A program made the translations under genes and the position numbers. The notes below the pieces were generated by a model. That model was not told the DNA's origin and ran no database searches. It saw nothing but the letters and a program-made list of their open reading frames with translations. Positions 38,990-51,300 of a DNA stretch of 64,000 nucleotides are shown one piece after another (positions within the stretch are counted from its first letter, which is position 1; every line of letters begins with the position of its first letter). Source of the DNA: Coturnix japonica (taxonomy: Eukaryota; Chordata; Aves; Galliformes; Phasianidae); NCBI RefSeq assembly GCF_001577835.2, contig NC_029536.1, positions 62,001-126,000 on the forward strand, written 5' to 3'.

Positions 38990-41900
38990 CTGCAGGAAAG
39001 GAAAGGAAAAATGGATTCAGAAGACACAGCAACCTCATATTCATCCAGTGGACATCCCTCAGGACCCTACAGTGAAATAGATCCTGTCCCAACGCTGCAA
39101 AACCTTGCAAGGAAGCAGAAACAACGCTCTCAGATGCACAGCAAGTTTGCATCACCCAATCAATCTTATGCATGCATATGGCCAAAATGACCCATACATG
39201 GCCAAGTTCAGCCCCCTCCCAGCTTCAGATATTCATCCTGAAGGACTGAGCCGTGCTCAGGGAGTGGGAAGAACAAAACATCCTCTGTGTGATCAATAGT
39301 TTGTCTGCTCCAGTAACACGAGATGTCCCGAAAGGTCACCAGGAGGAAGAGGAAGGGCAGAGCAGAGCCCTTAGCCCAAGGGAGAATGCAACGGGGGAGA
39401 AATCATAGCACGGCAAGATATGTCCCAAAAGCTGCAAAGACCCAAATGGGTCCTAAAAGCTGCCACTACCCAGTGAACAACAGATGCCGCCACCATGCTG
39501 CATAGAAACTACTCAGTTTTGCATTTCACCTGCAAAAAGAGATGCAAAACCTCTTGCAAACAGCAGTAGCAAATCCTCCCCATGTGCACAAGTGCCTTAT
39601 GCAACCCCAAGCCCTGGACTACACATCTATGGGTGCTGTGGGCATGGGAAGCATGGCCCAATTCCATTGCAAATACCCCCCTTTTACAAGTTCAAGTCAC
39701 CCGTTGGGGGTGGGAAGCTCCAGGTTTATCCCTACAGATGCAAATCAAGACTCAATAGGAAACACATCCCCCACAGAATTACCCCCCAGAAACCAAAGTA
39801 TTAAAAAAACCACCTGGGCACCAGAAAAAGATGCTCCGGGAGCAGTTCTGCGTGCAGCCTGGCTCCAGCACACAAATGCTTCTTGCTTTCAGGGAGAAGG
39901 ATGGCAACGCGATGCTCAGACCAGGTCTGATCCCACTATAAGGTCAGTTACTGTTTTGACCGTTGACATAATCTCCCATCAGCCCATGTGTCCCAGGGAT
40001 GGTTATTTTCCCATTGCTATCACAGGGCTCCAGCCCAGCCATGAGCTTTAGTTGCATTTCTGTAAGATGAAATTAAGGCATTGCTCCTACCCTGTTCCCA
40101 ATAAGGCATCTCACTGAGAAAACACATCCAGATGGGACGGAGCAAAGTGGAGGAACCCGGTGTAACACTGCAACGATATCTTAGAAAAATGGATTTAAAG
40201 CTACTTGAACATGCCACCCTGTCTCCCTCCCAACTGGGGGAAATAAATAAAGATGGATCTAAATAAAGCCACAAATGTGGGGCCAGCTGCTAAAGGCAGC
40301 ATCCTCCTCCCGACACTGGCACCCAGCCTCAGTATTTTTAGTTCTGTGCCCGAGCGACAGGTCCCAGCTGATGGGGTGGCTGCCAGCCCAGGACGCGGCC
40401 CCAAAGCTCTTCTTGGAATAAAGGGGGCAAAAAGGGGCCTCCACCCCACAAGTTCCCAATTCCTGCCAATACAAATGGGTCAGTGCATGGCTTGAGTTCG
40501 AGGTGACAGCACTGGCAAAAGGATGTCCAGGTGCAGACCCTGAGATCCCAAGTGCAGCTCTTTGAGCGCACACACAGAACAGCAGCAGGCAGTGCTCCAG
40601 CCCACAAATCACCCATAAAAACGGGTGTGGGCAGCAATAAGGATCCGCCACCGCTTCCTCATCCACCTCCTTATTGCTTCCTCCTGCCCATGGGACACAT
40701 CTCTGTGTCCCACAGCCACCTCTGGGCTGCCTGTGGGAAACTGAGCTTTACTCCACCCCAAAAACAGAGGTGGAAATTGGAAATCTGGGGGCATTTCCAT
40801 GGAAAGCATCATCCACTTCTCGTTAAAATATTTAACTTATAAGATGGGGACCTCAACAATAGATGCAAGCAGAGTTTGCTTTAAGCATCAGTTGGGAATA
40901 AAAAAATATGCAGGATGTGACATAATATGGAGGTTCCTGTAACAGCTGCAATTTAAGCAGCAGTTGGGTCCATGCACTTAAGGGCCACGTGTAGAAATCC
41001 TCACAGTTCCATAGTGAGGTGGAAAGATATAAGGGCTTCAGGGAGCGAAATGCAGTCTGGGAATAAGTGAAATGGGGAAGACTTATCCCATGTTTTCCAA
41101 ATACTCAAATCTGGAGTTTGGGGACCAAGCATTGGGGACCAAGCATCCTCCCCCCAAATTATCACACTGAGGTTTTCTGCACCCAAAATTCAACCAAACA
41201 TAAATTCAGAATTCTTTTCCCTTTTCTTATTAGCCCACTCCCGCCAAAAGGCTTCGGTGTATGGGAAAAGCTCCTCCTGAGCAGTGTTTGCATTTCTGCT
41301 TCAGAACAGCTCTTTTTGGAGCTCCCATCCCCGCTGCTGTGTGTTTCCAAGCAGAACCCACAACCCAGCGCTGCGCTGTTCCCACTTTCCTTTTTATTTT
41401 GCTTTTCAGTATCTTTGATCAACCGGAAAATTCATTCCTCGCCCAACGTGCACCAGGAGAAGAGCGAATACAGCACAAAAAAACCAACCAACTCCACCAT
41501 CCCCCCCCAAGAAAAAATAAAATCAGAATTATGACCCTTAAAACGCCGTTATAAAAACAAAAACACACACAAAGCATTCCAAAAAATCAGTGCCGGGGGT
41601 GACAACACATATAACCCAGCACACCATAAGAAGCCTTTTTTCCTGCCCTGTTTGTCCACTTTTTCCTGTTTCCCCCAATATTTGGGGCAAACCTTGCTTT
41701 GCACACACAGCGAAATGACTGAAACAAAGCTCAGAGATAAAACACATCTCCATCTCTCCATCCCCGCTGCAAACTTTGTGTCTCTGCAGCACACACCCAG
41801 CCCCCCCCCCCACCCTCCTCCAAAAAAACAAAAACAAAATCAAACAAGAAAAACGCAATTAGCACCAAGCGTTATATCTGCTGACCTTAGGAAAGCATGC

Positions 41901-42027
41901 ATGAAAATAGTCATTGAGGAATATTATATATAAAGGAGAAACCCTTCTCGTTGCCAAAAAATAAAAATTAAAAAAAAAACAAAAAGCAAAACAGCACAAA
42001 CAGCATTAGGGCTGCTGCAAACCCTGC

Positions 42028-42056
42028 AAAAATAAATAAATAAATAAATAAATAAA
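42028..42056. repeat. (AAAT)n microsatellite
   Basis: About seven uninterrupted AAAT units, followed by further A-rich sequence. Confidence 0.85.
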
Positions 42057-42588
42057 GGAAAAAAATAAAGGAAAAAAATAAACGTCAAAACAAGGCAGGC
42101 ATGCGTGGGTGCAAATGCTGCAATTCAATTACGCCACCAAAGCAGCACAGCTCCAGCAGTGGGTGCACAGCACCCCAATGCTTTGCTTACACGCTGGGGG
42201 GGGGCTACAAGCGTTGCACAATTTGCAAGCAGTGCAAAAAACGGAGGAATACAACAGAAATGGGTGCGGGAATCGCTTCGTGCAGCAGCAATAAGGGCCA
42301 ATGCTCAGCATCTTCCTCTTCCCTCCCTCCCTATTCTCAATCCTATATAATCATATGCAATAATGATAAATGAATATAAAGGGAAAGCTTTTTCCTGCAG
42401 CAAACCCCAATTGCTTGCAAAAGGAGGGTAGGGACGAGCCTACCTCCTGCTTACAGAAGGGCCACTTCGCTCCTATAGATGTAAGGTTACGCACACATAG
42501 GGTACACATAAGTGCAAATAGACACACAGAGGGACTGGGAAAAAGGAAGCAAGGGAGGAAGGGAAGGGGGCTGTGCTGACCTGGGAAG

Positions 42589-42725
42589 GCCGCGTCTCCT
42601 CCGCCTTTGTGTCCGCATCGGCCAAGCAGGAGGGCAGTGGGGGGCCCTAAGTCTTCCAGCCCCATAGGAGGGTCCCCATGGCCGGCAGCTCCCAGCTGGG
42701 GCCGCGGGCAGGCGGCGCTGGCAGA
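42589..42725 (-). promoter_or_regulatory. ARHGEF10L: candidate CpG-rich first exon/promoter of ARHGEF10L
   Basis: About ten CpGs fall in some 130 bases, in contrast to the flanks. On the minus strand the block ends in CTTCCCAG|GTCAGC, a usable splice donor at about 42,594. It contains a short upstream frame (MGTLLWGWKT then stop) but no long frame. A non-coding first exon spliced to 38,989 would fit. The CpG-rich DNA nearer RCC2 is the alternative location. Confidence 0.35.
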
Positions 42726-45160
42726 GCTGGGAGTGTTGGGCAGCGAGGGATGCTGGGATTTGGGCAGCTCCCCCCCCACCCCCGCCTTTCCCTTTTCTTT
42801 TCCCAAAGCATCGCTGATTTACATCCTCATTGCCACCAATCCAATCCAATCTAGTCCTTCTTGCCCCCCACCCCCTCCAAATTGACTTTTAACCCTTTGT
42901 ACCCTGCAGTCCTGTTCACTCTCTTGCTGCTGAGTACACTGTGCAAAAGGAGCCCCCAGCCCAGCCCGGTGCAAAGCTGGGGTTGCAGGGGTTGGTTACA
43001 GAGTGTGTTCCCAAATTAACAAAAGAGAAGTATTTTCTCATTAAATTTCTTATCCCAAAGCCATTTGCTGCAGGTTGCAGCCCCAGAACACAGCTACTAT
43101 CCACAGGACGTGCACCATGTTCCTATTTTGAGGGTACTTTGCCCAAATCTGCAATGCATTGCCATGCGCAGGATTTGCAGCCTCATCTCTGTCCCCATTC
43201 CCAGGGCAGCTGCTGGTTCCTGGCCCCAGACAGAGGAAAAGCCCTTTTCCACCCCACCTCAAAACTATCACAGCCACAACGTTTTGGAGCAGCCAGCAAT
43301 GCCTCCTGACCCCAATCCAACCCTACAAAATCACTGCCAACCCACCCTCACGGCCATTGGCCCAGCAGATCTCAGCACCAAACTCACCACATGCTTCATC
43401 CCAATCACTTCCCCCCTCCCCAAACACCACATTGATCGAACCCAATCAGTCAAAGCAATGCAAAGGCCACCTCACACACACCTGCTTTTAATGCTACATC
43501 TCTACCAATTTCCCCCAGCCTCACCTGTTTCATCAGCACTGGGGCTGTGTTTTCCCAGCACAGAAAGGCCCCCCCAGCTCACCCCGCTGCCACACCTCTG
43601 CACAACGCCTCTCTGCAAACGCAGGCGGTGGCTGCAAGGCCGGTCCCAGCCCCAACCGGATGGACAAGCCCTGCAAAAAAATCTATAATCACTCCTGGTG
43701 CCCGCTGGGTGACTCAGGAGAGCCAGAACCACCTTGTCCTGCAGGTAAAGGCATCGCTGCTTTGCACCCACAGAGCTGCATGTGGGAATAAGAGCCGTGC
43801 AGCAGGGAGGACTTTGGCCCCAGCACAGGCTGAGTAACAGCATCCCAGCTGCCACCGTGCAAATCAAGTTAATTTTTCTTGGGTTTTTTTTGTATTGTTT
43901 TCATGTGCAGAAGATAATCTTTAACAGTAAATCGTAAGTTTCTGAGCTTCTCCAAAGGTATCCCAAGGACTTTGCAGCAGTGACTGAAATCCTTCCGCTG
44001 GGCACACAAAAGCGCTCAGCAATGGCTGCAATGAAGATGAAAGTTGTCAAAGTGGTCCCCAAACACCAAAACTTGTGCAGGCTGTTTGCATGCCTCTGCA
44101 CCTACTAAATGCACTGCACACAGCTACATAACCAAACCCATTCGCAACCAAACTGTGCACAGTCAAACCCATGCAGCACCAAAACCATGCATGGTGGATG
44201 GAGCTGGTGCAGGGATGCTTCTGCTGGCACTGCCCTGTAGGATTCAGAGACACGTCCTGAGGAAACCCCCAAAGCTTTCTTGGCAATGGAGGCACCCAAC
44301 AACCCCATGGCATCAGACCAGACCCCCCCGGGTACCCCGGGTGTGCAAAGCAAACCTGGTACCTCAAAAGGCTGCCACCCCCCAGCCCATGCTCCCTGCC
44401 CATTTCCTCACTGCAAACCCCACTGCCATGCAAAGTTCTGCTGCTGCTGCTGCGTGTGATGCAAACAACCCCATGTCACTAGAAATGCAAATTATCCCTA
44501 TGGTGGGTTTATTTTATTGAGAAACAGGACTAAAAACATTCATTTCTCCAGCTCTTCCTTCCTCTCCTGTGCTGCTTGCTTGGAAAACTCAGCACGCACC
44601 AAATACAACTTTGCAGATGCAGTGCAGCAAATGGGCGCATGCAAAGCGCTCCAGTTCCCACGCTTGCACCCACCCCATTCCCAGGGCAGAGTGGGGCGCT
44701 GGGTGCTTAGTGCAGGCACAGTGTGCTGCAACCCCTCTGCTTTGCAGCTGCTGAGCTTCTGGGGATGCCCCAAACATCATCTACTGGGCGTCCAACAGCT
44801 GCAGATGGATCCAGAGGGGGCTCCATGTGAGGGCATTTGGGGTGAAGTCACTCCCCGTCCCGCAGCCTTTGGGAAGAACAGGCCGGACCAGTTCATCCTC
44901 ATCCCATAAAAGAACAGTTTAACCATCAACCTGACGCAACCTGAGCGGCCGCCTCTGCCAAAAAGGGAAAAACTCTTTGGAGCTGAGGATTCCTCGATTC
45001 AATCCTATCTCAGGGATCTGGCCAAAGTAGGGGCAAAAAGCCCTAAAGAAAAGGGATTCACTTTGTGCCTTGAAATCTCCCCCTCCACCCAACCCCTTTA
45101 TAACTCCATTAGCACTTTGGGGGAAAAAAAACACATTTTAGAGCAGCTAGCATTCTTTTC

Positions 45161-45235
45161 ACAGAATCATAGAATTACCCAGGTTGGAAAAGACCTCAAA
45201 GATCATCAAGTCCGACCACATTTTTAATCACAGCT
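45161..45235 (-). mobile_element. CR1 LINE 3'-end fragment
   Basis: 'cacagaatcatagaattacc' followed by 'gatcatcaagtccgaccaca' is the reverse complement of a CR1 tail with its terminal repeat. Confidence 0.85.
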
Positions 45236-45914
45236 TTAAGATTGCAGGTCGGAACCCCCAGACGAACAGGGTCCCTGCATTCCTGCAAACAAATCTTTCC
45301 ATTTCCAGTGCTGACTTCTATCAGAGTTAGGATAAGGTGCCTCAAAATGCAGCGTGACATCGGCAGCGTGGGATATTATGGGAAAAGAGCTGCTGTGGGC
45401 TGTGAAGGTAAATGGGAGGAACTTGGCCTCAGTGCAACTGCTTGCTGAAACCCAACCCAGCAGCAGCAGCAAAGAGACACTGCTGCTCTATAAATGCTTT
45501 TTGCAAAGCCTGGCATTGCACAGGCATCTTGGCACCACTCTGAAAGCATTTTCCTGCCTCTGTTCTGCTTTTGGTCTCCAAATCGTGCTCCGAGACGTGG
45601 CACGGATGATTCAGTAAGCAGCTTCATTTTTCCTTTTTACACCACTGAAGAGTTAATCCTCTTGAAAATGCAGTTTTGCATGGGTTTGGCCCTCTGCAGT
45701 GTTTTGCAGCAGTTGCAGACGATGGTGCATGAGGCATCACTCACCACCAGCCCCTGGGAGCAGGTCCCAGGACTGTCCATCCATCCATTGCTGCTGTGTT
45801 GGGTTGGGTTGGGGAGCAGGCATGCACCCACCCCTGCAAAATCTGCGCAAAGGAAATCTTGGCAAAACCTCAGTAATAGCGAGGAGAGATGTATCTTCCT
45901 TCCTGTAAAACCAG

Positions 45915-46235
45915 TGAGATGAATGAATGCAATTTCATTGCAATAAGTGGAATGAGTGCACCTTCTCTCTCTCTGCAAAGGGAATGAATGCATCTTCGCT
46001 CTCTTCCAACTTGATTTGTAGGAAGGGATGTTGATGCATCTCTCCTCTGCAAAAATACTTGATTTGCAAGAAAAGGGGGGAGTGCACCTTTACTCCTACA
46101 ATAAAAAACGAATAAGGGGAATGAGTGCATCCTCCATCTGCAATAAGGATTGCAAGGGATGTAATAAACCGTGGCAGCAAAACTTTTTGCACTAGGAAGA
46201 GCATGTGCACCTGAAAAAATAAAAAACAAGACTTT
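45915..46235. repeat. degenerate tandem repeat with GAATGAGTGCA units
   Basis: About seven diverged units of 35-50 bases contain 'gaatgaatgca' or 'gtgcacctt', then a CT-rich stretch, then 'ctgcaa' or 'ttgcaa'. There is no coding signal. Confidence 0.65.
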
Positions 46236-46949
46236 ATGGGTGCAACCTCTCAGCCAAACAAATGCTTTGCCATCAGGCAGTGCATGATGCACCTTTCCAA
46301 AGCAAAAAAATAATTAAACCAAACCAAACCAAAACAAAACAAAAATAAACTTTGCAAGAAGGGGGATGGAAACATCCTCCATGCACTGAGGGAACCCCTT
46401 GTTGCACGGCTCTCACCCTCCTGCAGTCTTCCTGTCCTAAAGATGGAGCTGTCTGTGCACCGCCGGACTTTGCAGCCTCTTCCTCTCTGAAGCTTTTTTT
46501 TTTTTCCTTTTTGCATTTTTTTTTCCTGCCCGTACATGTGTTTCTGTTTTGTATCGCAGCGTTTCTTCTGGCGGCTCATATTTACATTTTAAGTGCATCT
46601 GGTGGGTGGGCTCTAAGGGGGAGGAAAGAGAAAGAAGGGGAGAAAAAAAAAAAGAATACACAACCTCCTTTTTTTTTTTTTTCCCTGCAACAGGAAACAC
46701 CACCAAAAATATTGCAAAGGCCCCGGGGTCGGTGCTGTCTGTATGCTGCACCCTTCGCTCTAAACCAGGTTTGCAAATGGTGGGGGAGGGAGGGGGGAAG
46801 GCATGGAGTTGGGGGGCCGAAGGGTGTGGGGGAAAGAGGGGGGGAAAGGGGAAAATAAAATAGAGAGAAGGAAGGCGGATCCACGTGGTGCAGCGAGAGA
46901 CAGACAGAGATCCCATTGTTCAAAATCAATTACAGAGGGAAAAAAAAAG

Positions 46950-47275
46950 CGGGGGCAGACGGAGGGGAAGGACGGGGGGCGGTGGGGGGGAACGGAGCGG
47001 ACACCCCGGGCTGCTGTTCCCGCAGCCCCCATTCGGGCTATTCTTTGGCGTTCCCACCCCCACCAAAATCTCCCCCTTCCCCCCCCGACTCGGCCACACA
47101 AAACAAAAATCGCCCCCCGGACCCCCCAGCAAACAGGCACGGAGGGCTCGGAGGCAGCGGCGGCACGATCGGGGCCCCCCCCGAGCAGGTGTGCGGGTGT
47201 GGGGTGTGGGGTGAGAGGGACCCCGGAGCGCTGCTTCCCTTTGGGGGGGGGGGGGCGCGATGGTTTCCGAGCCTT
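46950..47275 (+). other. G- and CpG-rich block with G-quadruplex potential
   Basis: Runs of 4-13 G alternate with short spacers at 46,950-46,995 and 47,242-47,262 on the plus strand, with C-runs between. CpG density is high. It lies about 0.8-1 kb upstream of RCC2 and could be part of a shared upstream regulatory region. No exon is supported. Confidence 0.45.
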
Positions 47276-47339
47276 TTTTTTCCATGGAAGGCGGGGGGAT
47301 GTGATGCGTGGGTTTATAATGGGACGGACTGACTGCTGC

Positions 47340-47865
47340 CCGCAGCCCCCCCCCCAATCGTCCTTTTGTAACCGTCGTTTCAACCCCGATCCCATTTGCA
47401 CATCGTTCCATTGCAACCCCCTTTTTCTAACATCCCCCACAATTCTACCCTCCTTTTGCACATCATCTTTTGCACTCGTTTACAAGTCTCCATGTGATGA
47501 CCCCCCCTTTCCATATCCCCCCTTTGTCCCTTTCTGCATCCCTTCGCACAGACACCCAGTAGCCCCCCCTGACCCCCCCCCTCTTTCTTTACCACCTTTT
47601 GTATCCCCCTTTTTCCCCACGCTCCCATTCTACCCCCCTTTCCATTCACCCTTTAGGAACCCTTTCCCACCCCCCTTCCCTTTCATAGCCCCCCAATCCC
47701 ATTTTACCCCCATCCCCTTTTTCCCAATCACCCCTTTGTACCCCCTCCATTTTAACACTCCAACATCCATTTTTGCCGCTCTCCATCCCCCCACTACCCA
47801 AAAACACCTTTGTATCCCCCCCCGTCTCCTTCCCCTCCTTATCCCATCTATGAGGTGAGACCCCC
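47340..47865 (+). repeat. C-rich strand-asymmetric tract upstream of RCC2
   Basis: Over 500 bases of irregular CCCCC(T)n / 'tttgca' / 'cccattt' units have almost no G on the plus strand. A 351-codon frame (46,803-47,858) spans it, but its product is Pro/Phe/His low-complexity and is a composition artefact. Confidence 0.7.
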
Positions 47866-47879
47866 CCACACACAATGAG

Positions 47880-48370
47880 GCGCTCTCCCCCGTGTGCCCC
47901 CCGTGTGCCCGGGGCGCTGTGATGGCGGCGGGGGGGTGGGTTTGTCCCGGCCGGGCCAGGCAGCGCCGTGTCGGTGTGAGGGGGAGGTTCCACGCGGGGC
48001 CGGGCCCTGCCGGCTCCGCTCAGTGTCGGGGCCGCCCCTCGCAGGCGCCATGCCCCGGAGGAAGGCGGCGGGGCCGCCCTGGGAGCCCGGGCCGGGCAGG
48101 AGGAGGCCCGGGGCGGCGGGAGGGCGGCGAAGGCCGCGTAACGGCGGAGGAGGCGGCGGGAGCAGCGGCGGGAGCAGCGACGACGAGGCGCCCCCAGAGC
48201 GGAGGCCGCGGGACGGCAGCCCGGGAGGAGGAGGAGGGAGGAGGCCAGGCCGGCCCTCGGCGCCCGGCTCGGGTTCGGCGCTCGGCCCCGGGCCCGGCGG
48301 TGCGGCGCGGGGACAGGCCGTGGTCATCTGCGAGCCCGAACACAGCAAGGAGCGCATCGTGAGCTGCGCT
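47880..48370 (+). promoter_or_regulatory. RCC2: RCC2 CpG island and promoter region
   Basis: Very high GC and CpG density covers the RCC2 start codon and its upstream bases. A pyrimidine stretch ending CCCCTCGCAG lies just before GCGCCATG (about 48,031-48,044). The start-codon exon may therefore begin at 48,045 and be preceded by a non-coding exon within the island; this is uncertain. No TATA box is seen, as usual for a housekeeping gene. Confidence 0.65.
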
Positions 48371-51300
48371 GCCCGTGTGCCCTAATGCAGCCCCATGGCA
48401 TCCCCTGCTCTGCACCCCAACGCACCCCCCCTTCCAACCCTCGGCACCCCCCGAATGCGCTCCCTTACTCCCTTTTCCACCCTCCCCTTTGCATCCCTCT
48501 GATTCACCCTTGCCTTGCATCTCTGCCCCCCCCCCAAGTGCACCCCCCCATCACATCCCCTAATGCATGCATTGCAATCCCTTTAATTCACCCCGGCTTT
48601 GCACCCCCCTTTGCTCCCCTCTGATTTACCCCTTCTTTGCACCTTCTCATAGCAGCTCCCTTTGGCGCTCCTGCTGGACCCCCCCATAGACCCCTCACTT
48701 TACCCTCTGTGGCCCCTTGCACCTTTTGGACCTCATCCTTACACCCCCTTGTGACACCCCTAGTGCCCTCCACTGCAGCCCTTTAATGCACCCCATTCAT
48801 TGCACAGCCATTCTATCCCTCTAACACAACCCCACTGCACCCCATAATGCACTCCTATTGCACCCCCTTGCCCCCCCCTTATTGCATCCCATCATGAACT
48901 TCCCTTAATGACCCCCCGACTCACACCTTCATTGCAACCCCAGATTTGCCCCCTTTCATTGCAGCTCTTTGTGCTCCCAGCTTGCCCCCAGACCAAAATT
49001 TGCATCTTATTTGCATCCCCAGTTGCCCCAGAGCACCTCTCATTGTGGAGGCTGAGTCCCCCTTTATTTCGGCACTACAGGGCCCTGCTTTTGCCCTCAT
49101 TCAAGGGGAAGCCCAGCCACGGCTGTTGGGTTGTTTTTTTCCACGTTGACCCATTTGGAGAATTTTTAACTCAGTGGGATGCAGTGCTTGCATGCAGCGT
49201 ACGCTGGCCGTCTTAATGCAAAACTGGAAATAATCCCCCTTGTCCCTGTCAGTTTGGCTCAGGAATGAAATCTGGTCGCAAGCTTGGATGCAGCCCCATA
49301 TCCACCCTGCATGCAAAAATGTCCTCATGGCTGACATTGCTGCAGATGTGACAAATCCTCCCTTCCCCTTGCAGAAACTCGAGGGCTCCAAGTGCAGAGG
49401 ACAGCTCCTGATCTTTGGGGCCACCAACTGGGACCTGATCGGCCGCAAAGAAGTGCCTAAGCAGCAAGGTGAGCAAAGTGCACTGCATTTGCATCACCAA
49501 ACATCGTACAACACAGCAACAACAAAAAAACATTTCATGCTGTGCAACCTTTGTTTGTTCTTTGTTTTGTTTTGTTTTTTTTCCCCACCAGCTGCATATC
49601 GAAACCTGGGCCAGAATTTATGGGGGCCACACAGGTATGGGTGTCTGTCAGGTATTCAGGTGCGGACTGTGGTTTCGGGACCATGTGCTGCTCACAGCCT
49701 CCTCATCACTGCTGAGGGCAAGCTGTGGAGCTGGGGTGAGCTAAACACCAAAATACCTTTAAAAAAAAACCATGCAAAACGCTGCATGAGGCCCAAACCC
49801 TAATGATTCCTATAGGTCGCAACGAGAAGGGGCAGCTGGGCCATGGGGACACAAAACGTGTGGAAGCCCCCAAGCTCATCGAGGTGCTGGGCAGTGAGGC
49901 CATTGTGCTGGCAGCATGCGGCCGGAACCACACGCTGGCTCTCACAGGTATGGGGAAACCTCAGCAGAATGTCCTAAAGCTGCTGATTTATGCCCTTGTT
50001 TCATGTTTTATCCCTACTTTTGGTTGGCAGAGAGTGGCTCTGTGTATGCCTTTGGGGAGAACAAAATGGGGCAGCTTGGTCTTGGGAACCAGACAGATGC
50101 TGTTCCAAGCCCCACACAGGTAAATCTGCTCTGTTCTATGCTTTTCCATTCTTTTTTTTTTTGTTTTTTGGGGGGGGAGGGGGATGAAAAGCAGCATATT
50201 TTGCATTCACTGAGCCCAAACCCCATTAGGGTGTTGGGGTGTTCCCCTTTAGCATGTGAGCACATCCCTATTGAAGATGCTTTGAAATGGGGTGGACAAA
50301 ATGCAGCATGAAAATGATATTAGGAAAAAACAACTGTGTTCAAATTTTGTAGGATTGTGGGCTGTATCCTGCCAAGTCTCTTGTTCCATTTTAGGGTGAA
50401 AACCTGATGCTTTAGGGAAACCTGTGGCCAAGGAAAATCAAGAGAGAATGGGGGTGAGCTCCCAGAGGTGCTCTTTCTCCCCAGAAGTTCAACTTTTTGC
50501 CTTTTTCTTGTCTTTCTCACAGATCATGTACAATGGGCAGCCCATCACCAAAATGGCCTGCGGGGCTGAGTTCAGCATGATCATGGACTGCAAAGGAAAC
50601 CTCTACTCCTTTGGGTGCCCAGAGTACGGGCAGCTGGGTATGGCCGTGTTTTGAGGTGGTTTTCTGAAGGTTTGGGCTATTACAGGGTTCTGGGGGTAGG
50701 AAACATTCCTTAGCTCAGTTTTCCCACTTCTGAAATGGGTTCAGAGCTGATGTAGGAGCTCCCAGAAAAAAAAAATAAAAAAAAGAAAAACAGGATGCAA
50801 ACATGAAACAAAAGGGGTTTTGCAAGTGGTAAATGGGTTTCTTGGTGGTGTGGTGTCCTTGTGTAGGGCACAACTCGGATGGGAAGTTCATCGCCCGAGC
50901 ACAGCGCATAGAGTATGACTGCGAGCTGGTGCCTCGCCGCGTGGCCATCTTCATTGAGAAGACCAAAGATGGGCAGATCCTGCCCGTCCCCAACGTGGTG
51001 GTGCGGGACGTAGCATGTGGGGCCAACCACACGGTGAGCAGTCAGCAGCCCTTCACTTTTTGCTTGCAGCTCATACTGTTACTGTTGTCTACACCAAAGC
51101 TGCACACAGCCCTGCTCACTGTACATTCCCCTGTTGACAGCTTGTCTTGGACTCCCAGAAGCGTGTTTTCTCCTGGGGTTTTGGTGGCTATGGGCGGCTG
51201 GGCCACGCAGAGCAGAAGGACGAGATGGTGCCACGCTTGGTCAAGCTCTTTGACTTCCCAGGCCGAGGAGCTGCACAGATCTACGCTGGCTATACTTGCT

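Larger units (their letters stand above)
39000..46950. other. region upstream of the ARHGEF10L start codon, no supported coding exon
   Basis: Open frames here are short and compete on both strands; none shows a known domain. The stretch probably contains the first intron(s) of ARHGEF10L and the ARHGEF10L-RCC2 intergenic space. It holds a CpG-rich candidate first exon (42.6 kb), a CR1 tail (45.16 kb), an (AAAT)n microsatellite (42,028-42,056) and a degenerate tandem repeat (45.9-46.2 kb). The remainder is unremarkable unique sequence. Confidence 0.5.

Noticed and set aside
46803-47858. 351-codon open frame upstream of RCC2
   Set aside because: Its product is Pro/Phe/His low-complexity and follows the C-rich tract. 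Similar frames are open on the opposite strand, there is no domain, and no splice context supports it.
47848-48520. Long Pro/Gly-rich frames on the minus strand over RCC2 exon 1
   Set aside because: They are shadows of GC-rich coding and CpG-island sequence; the plus-strand RCC2 frame is certain.
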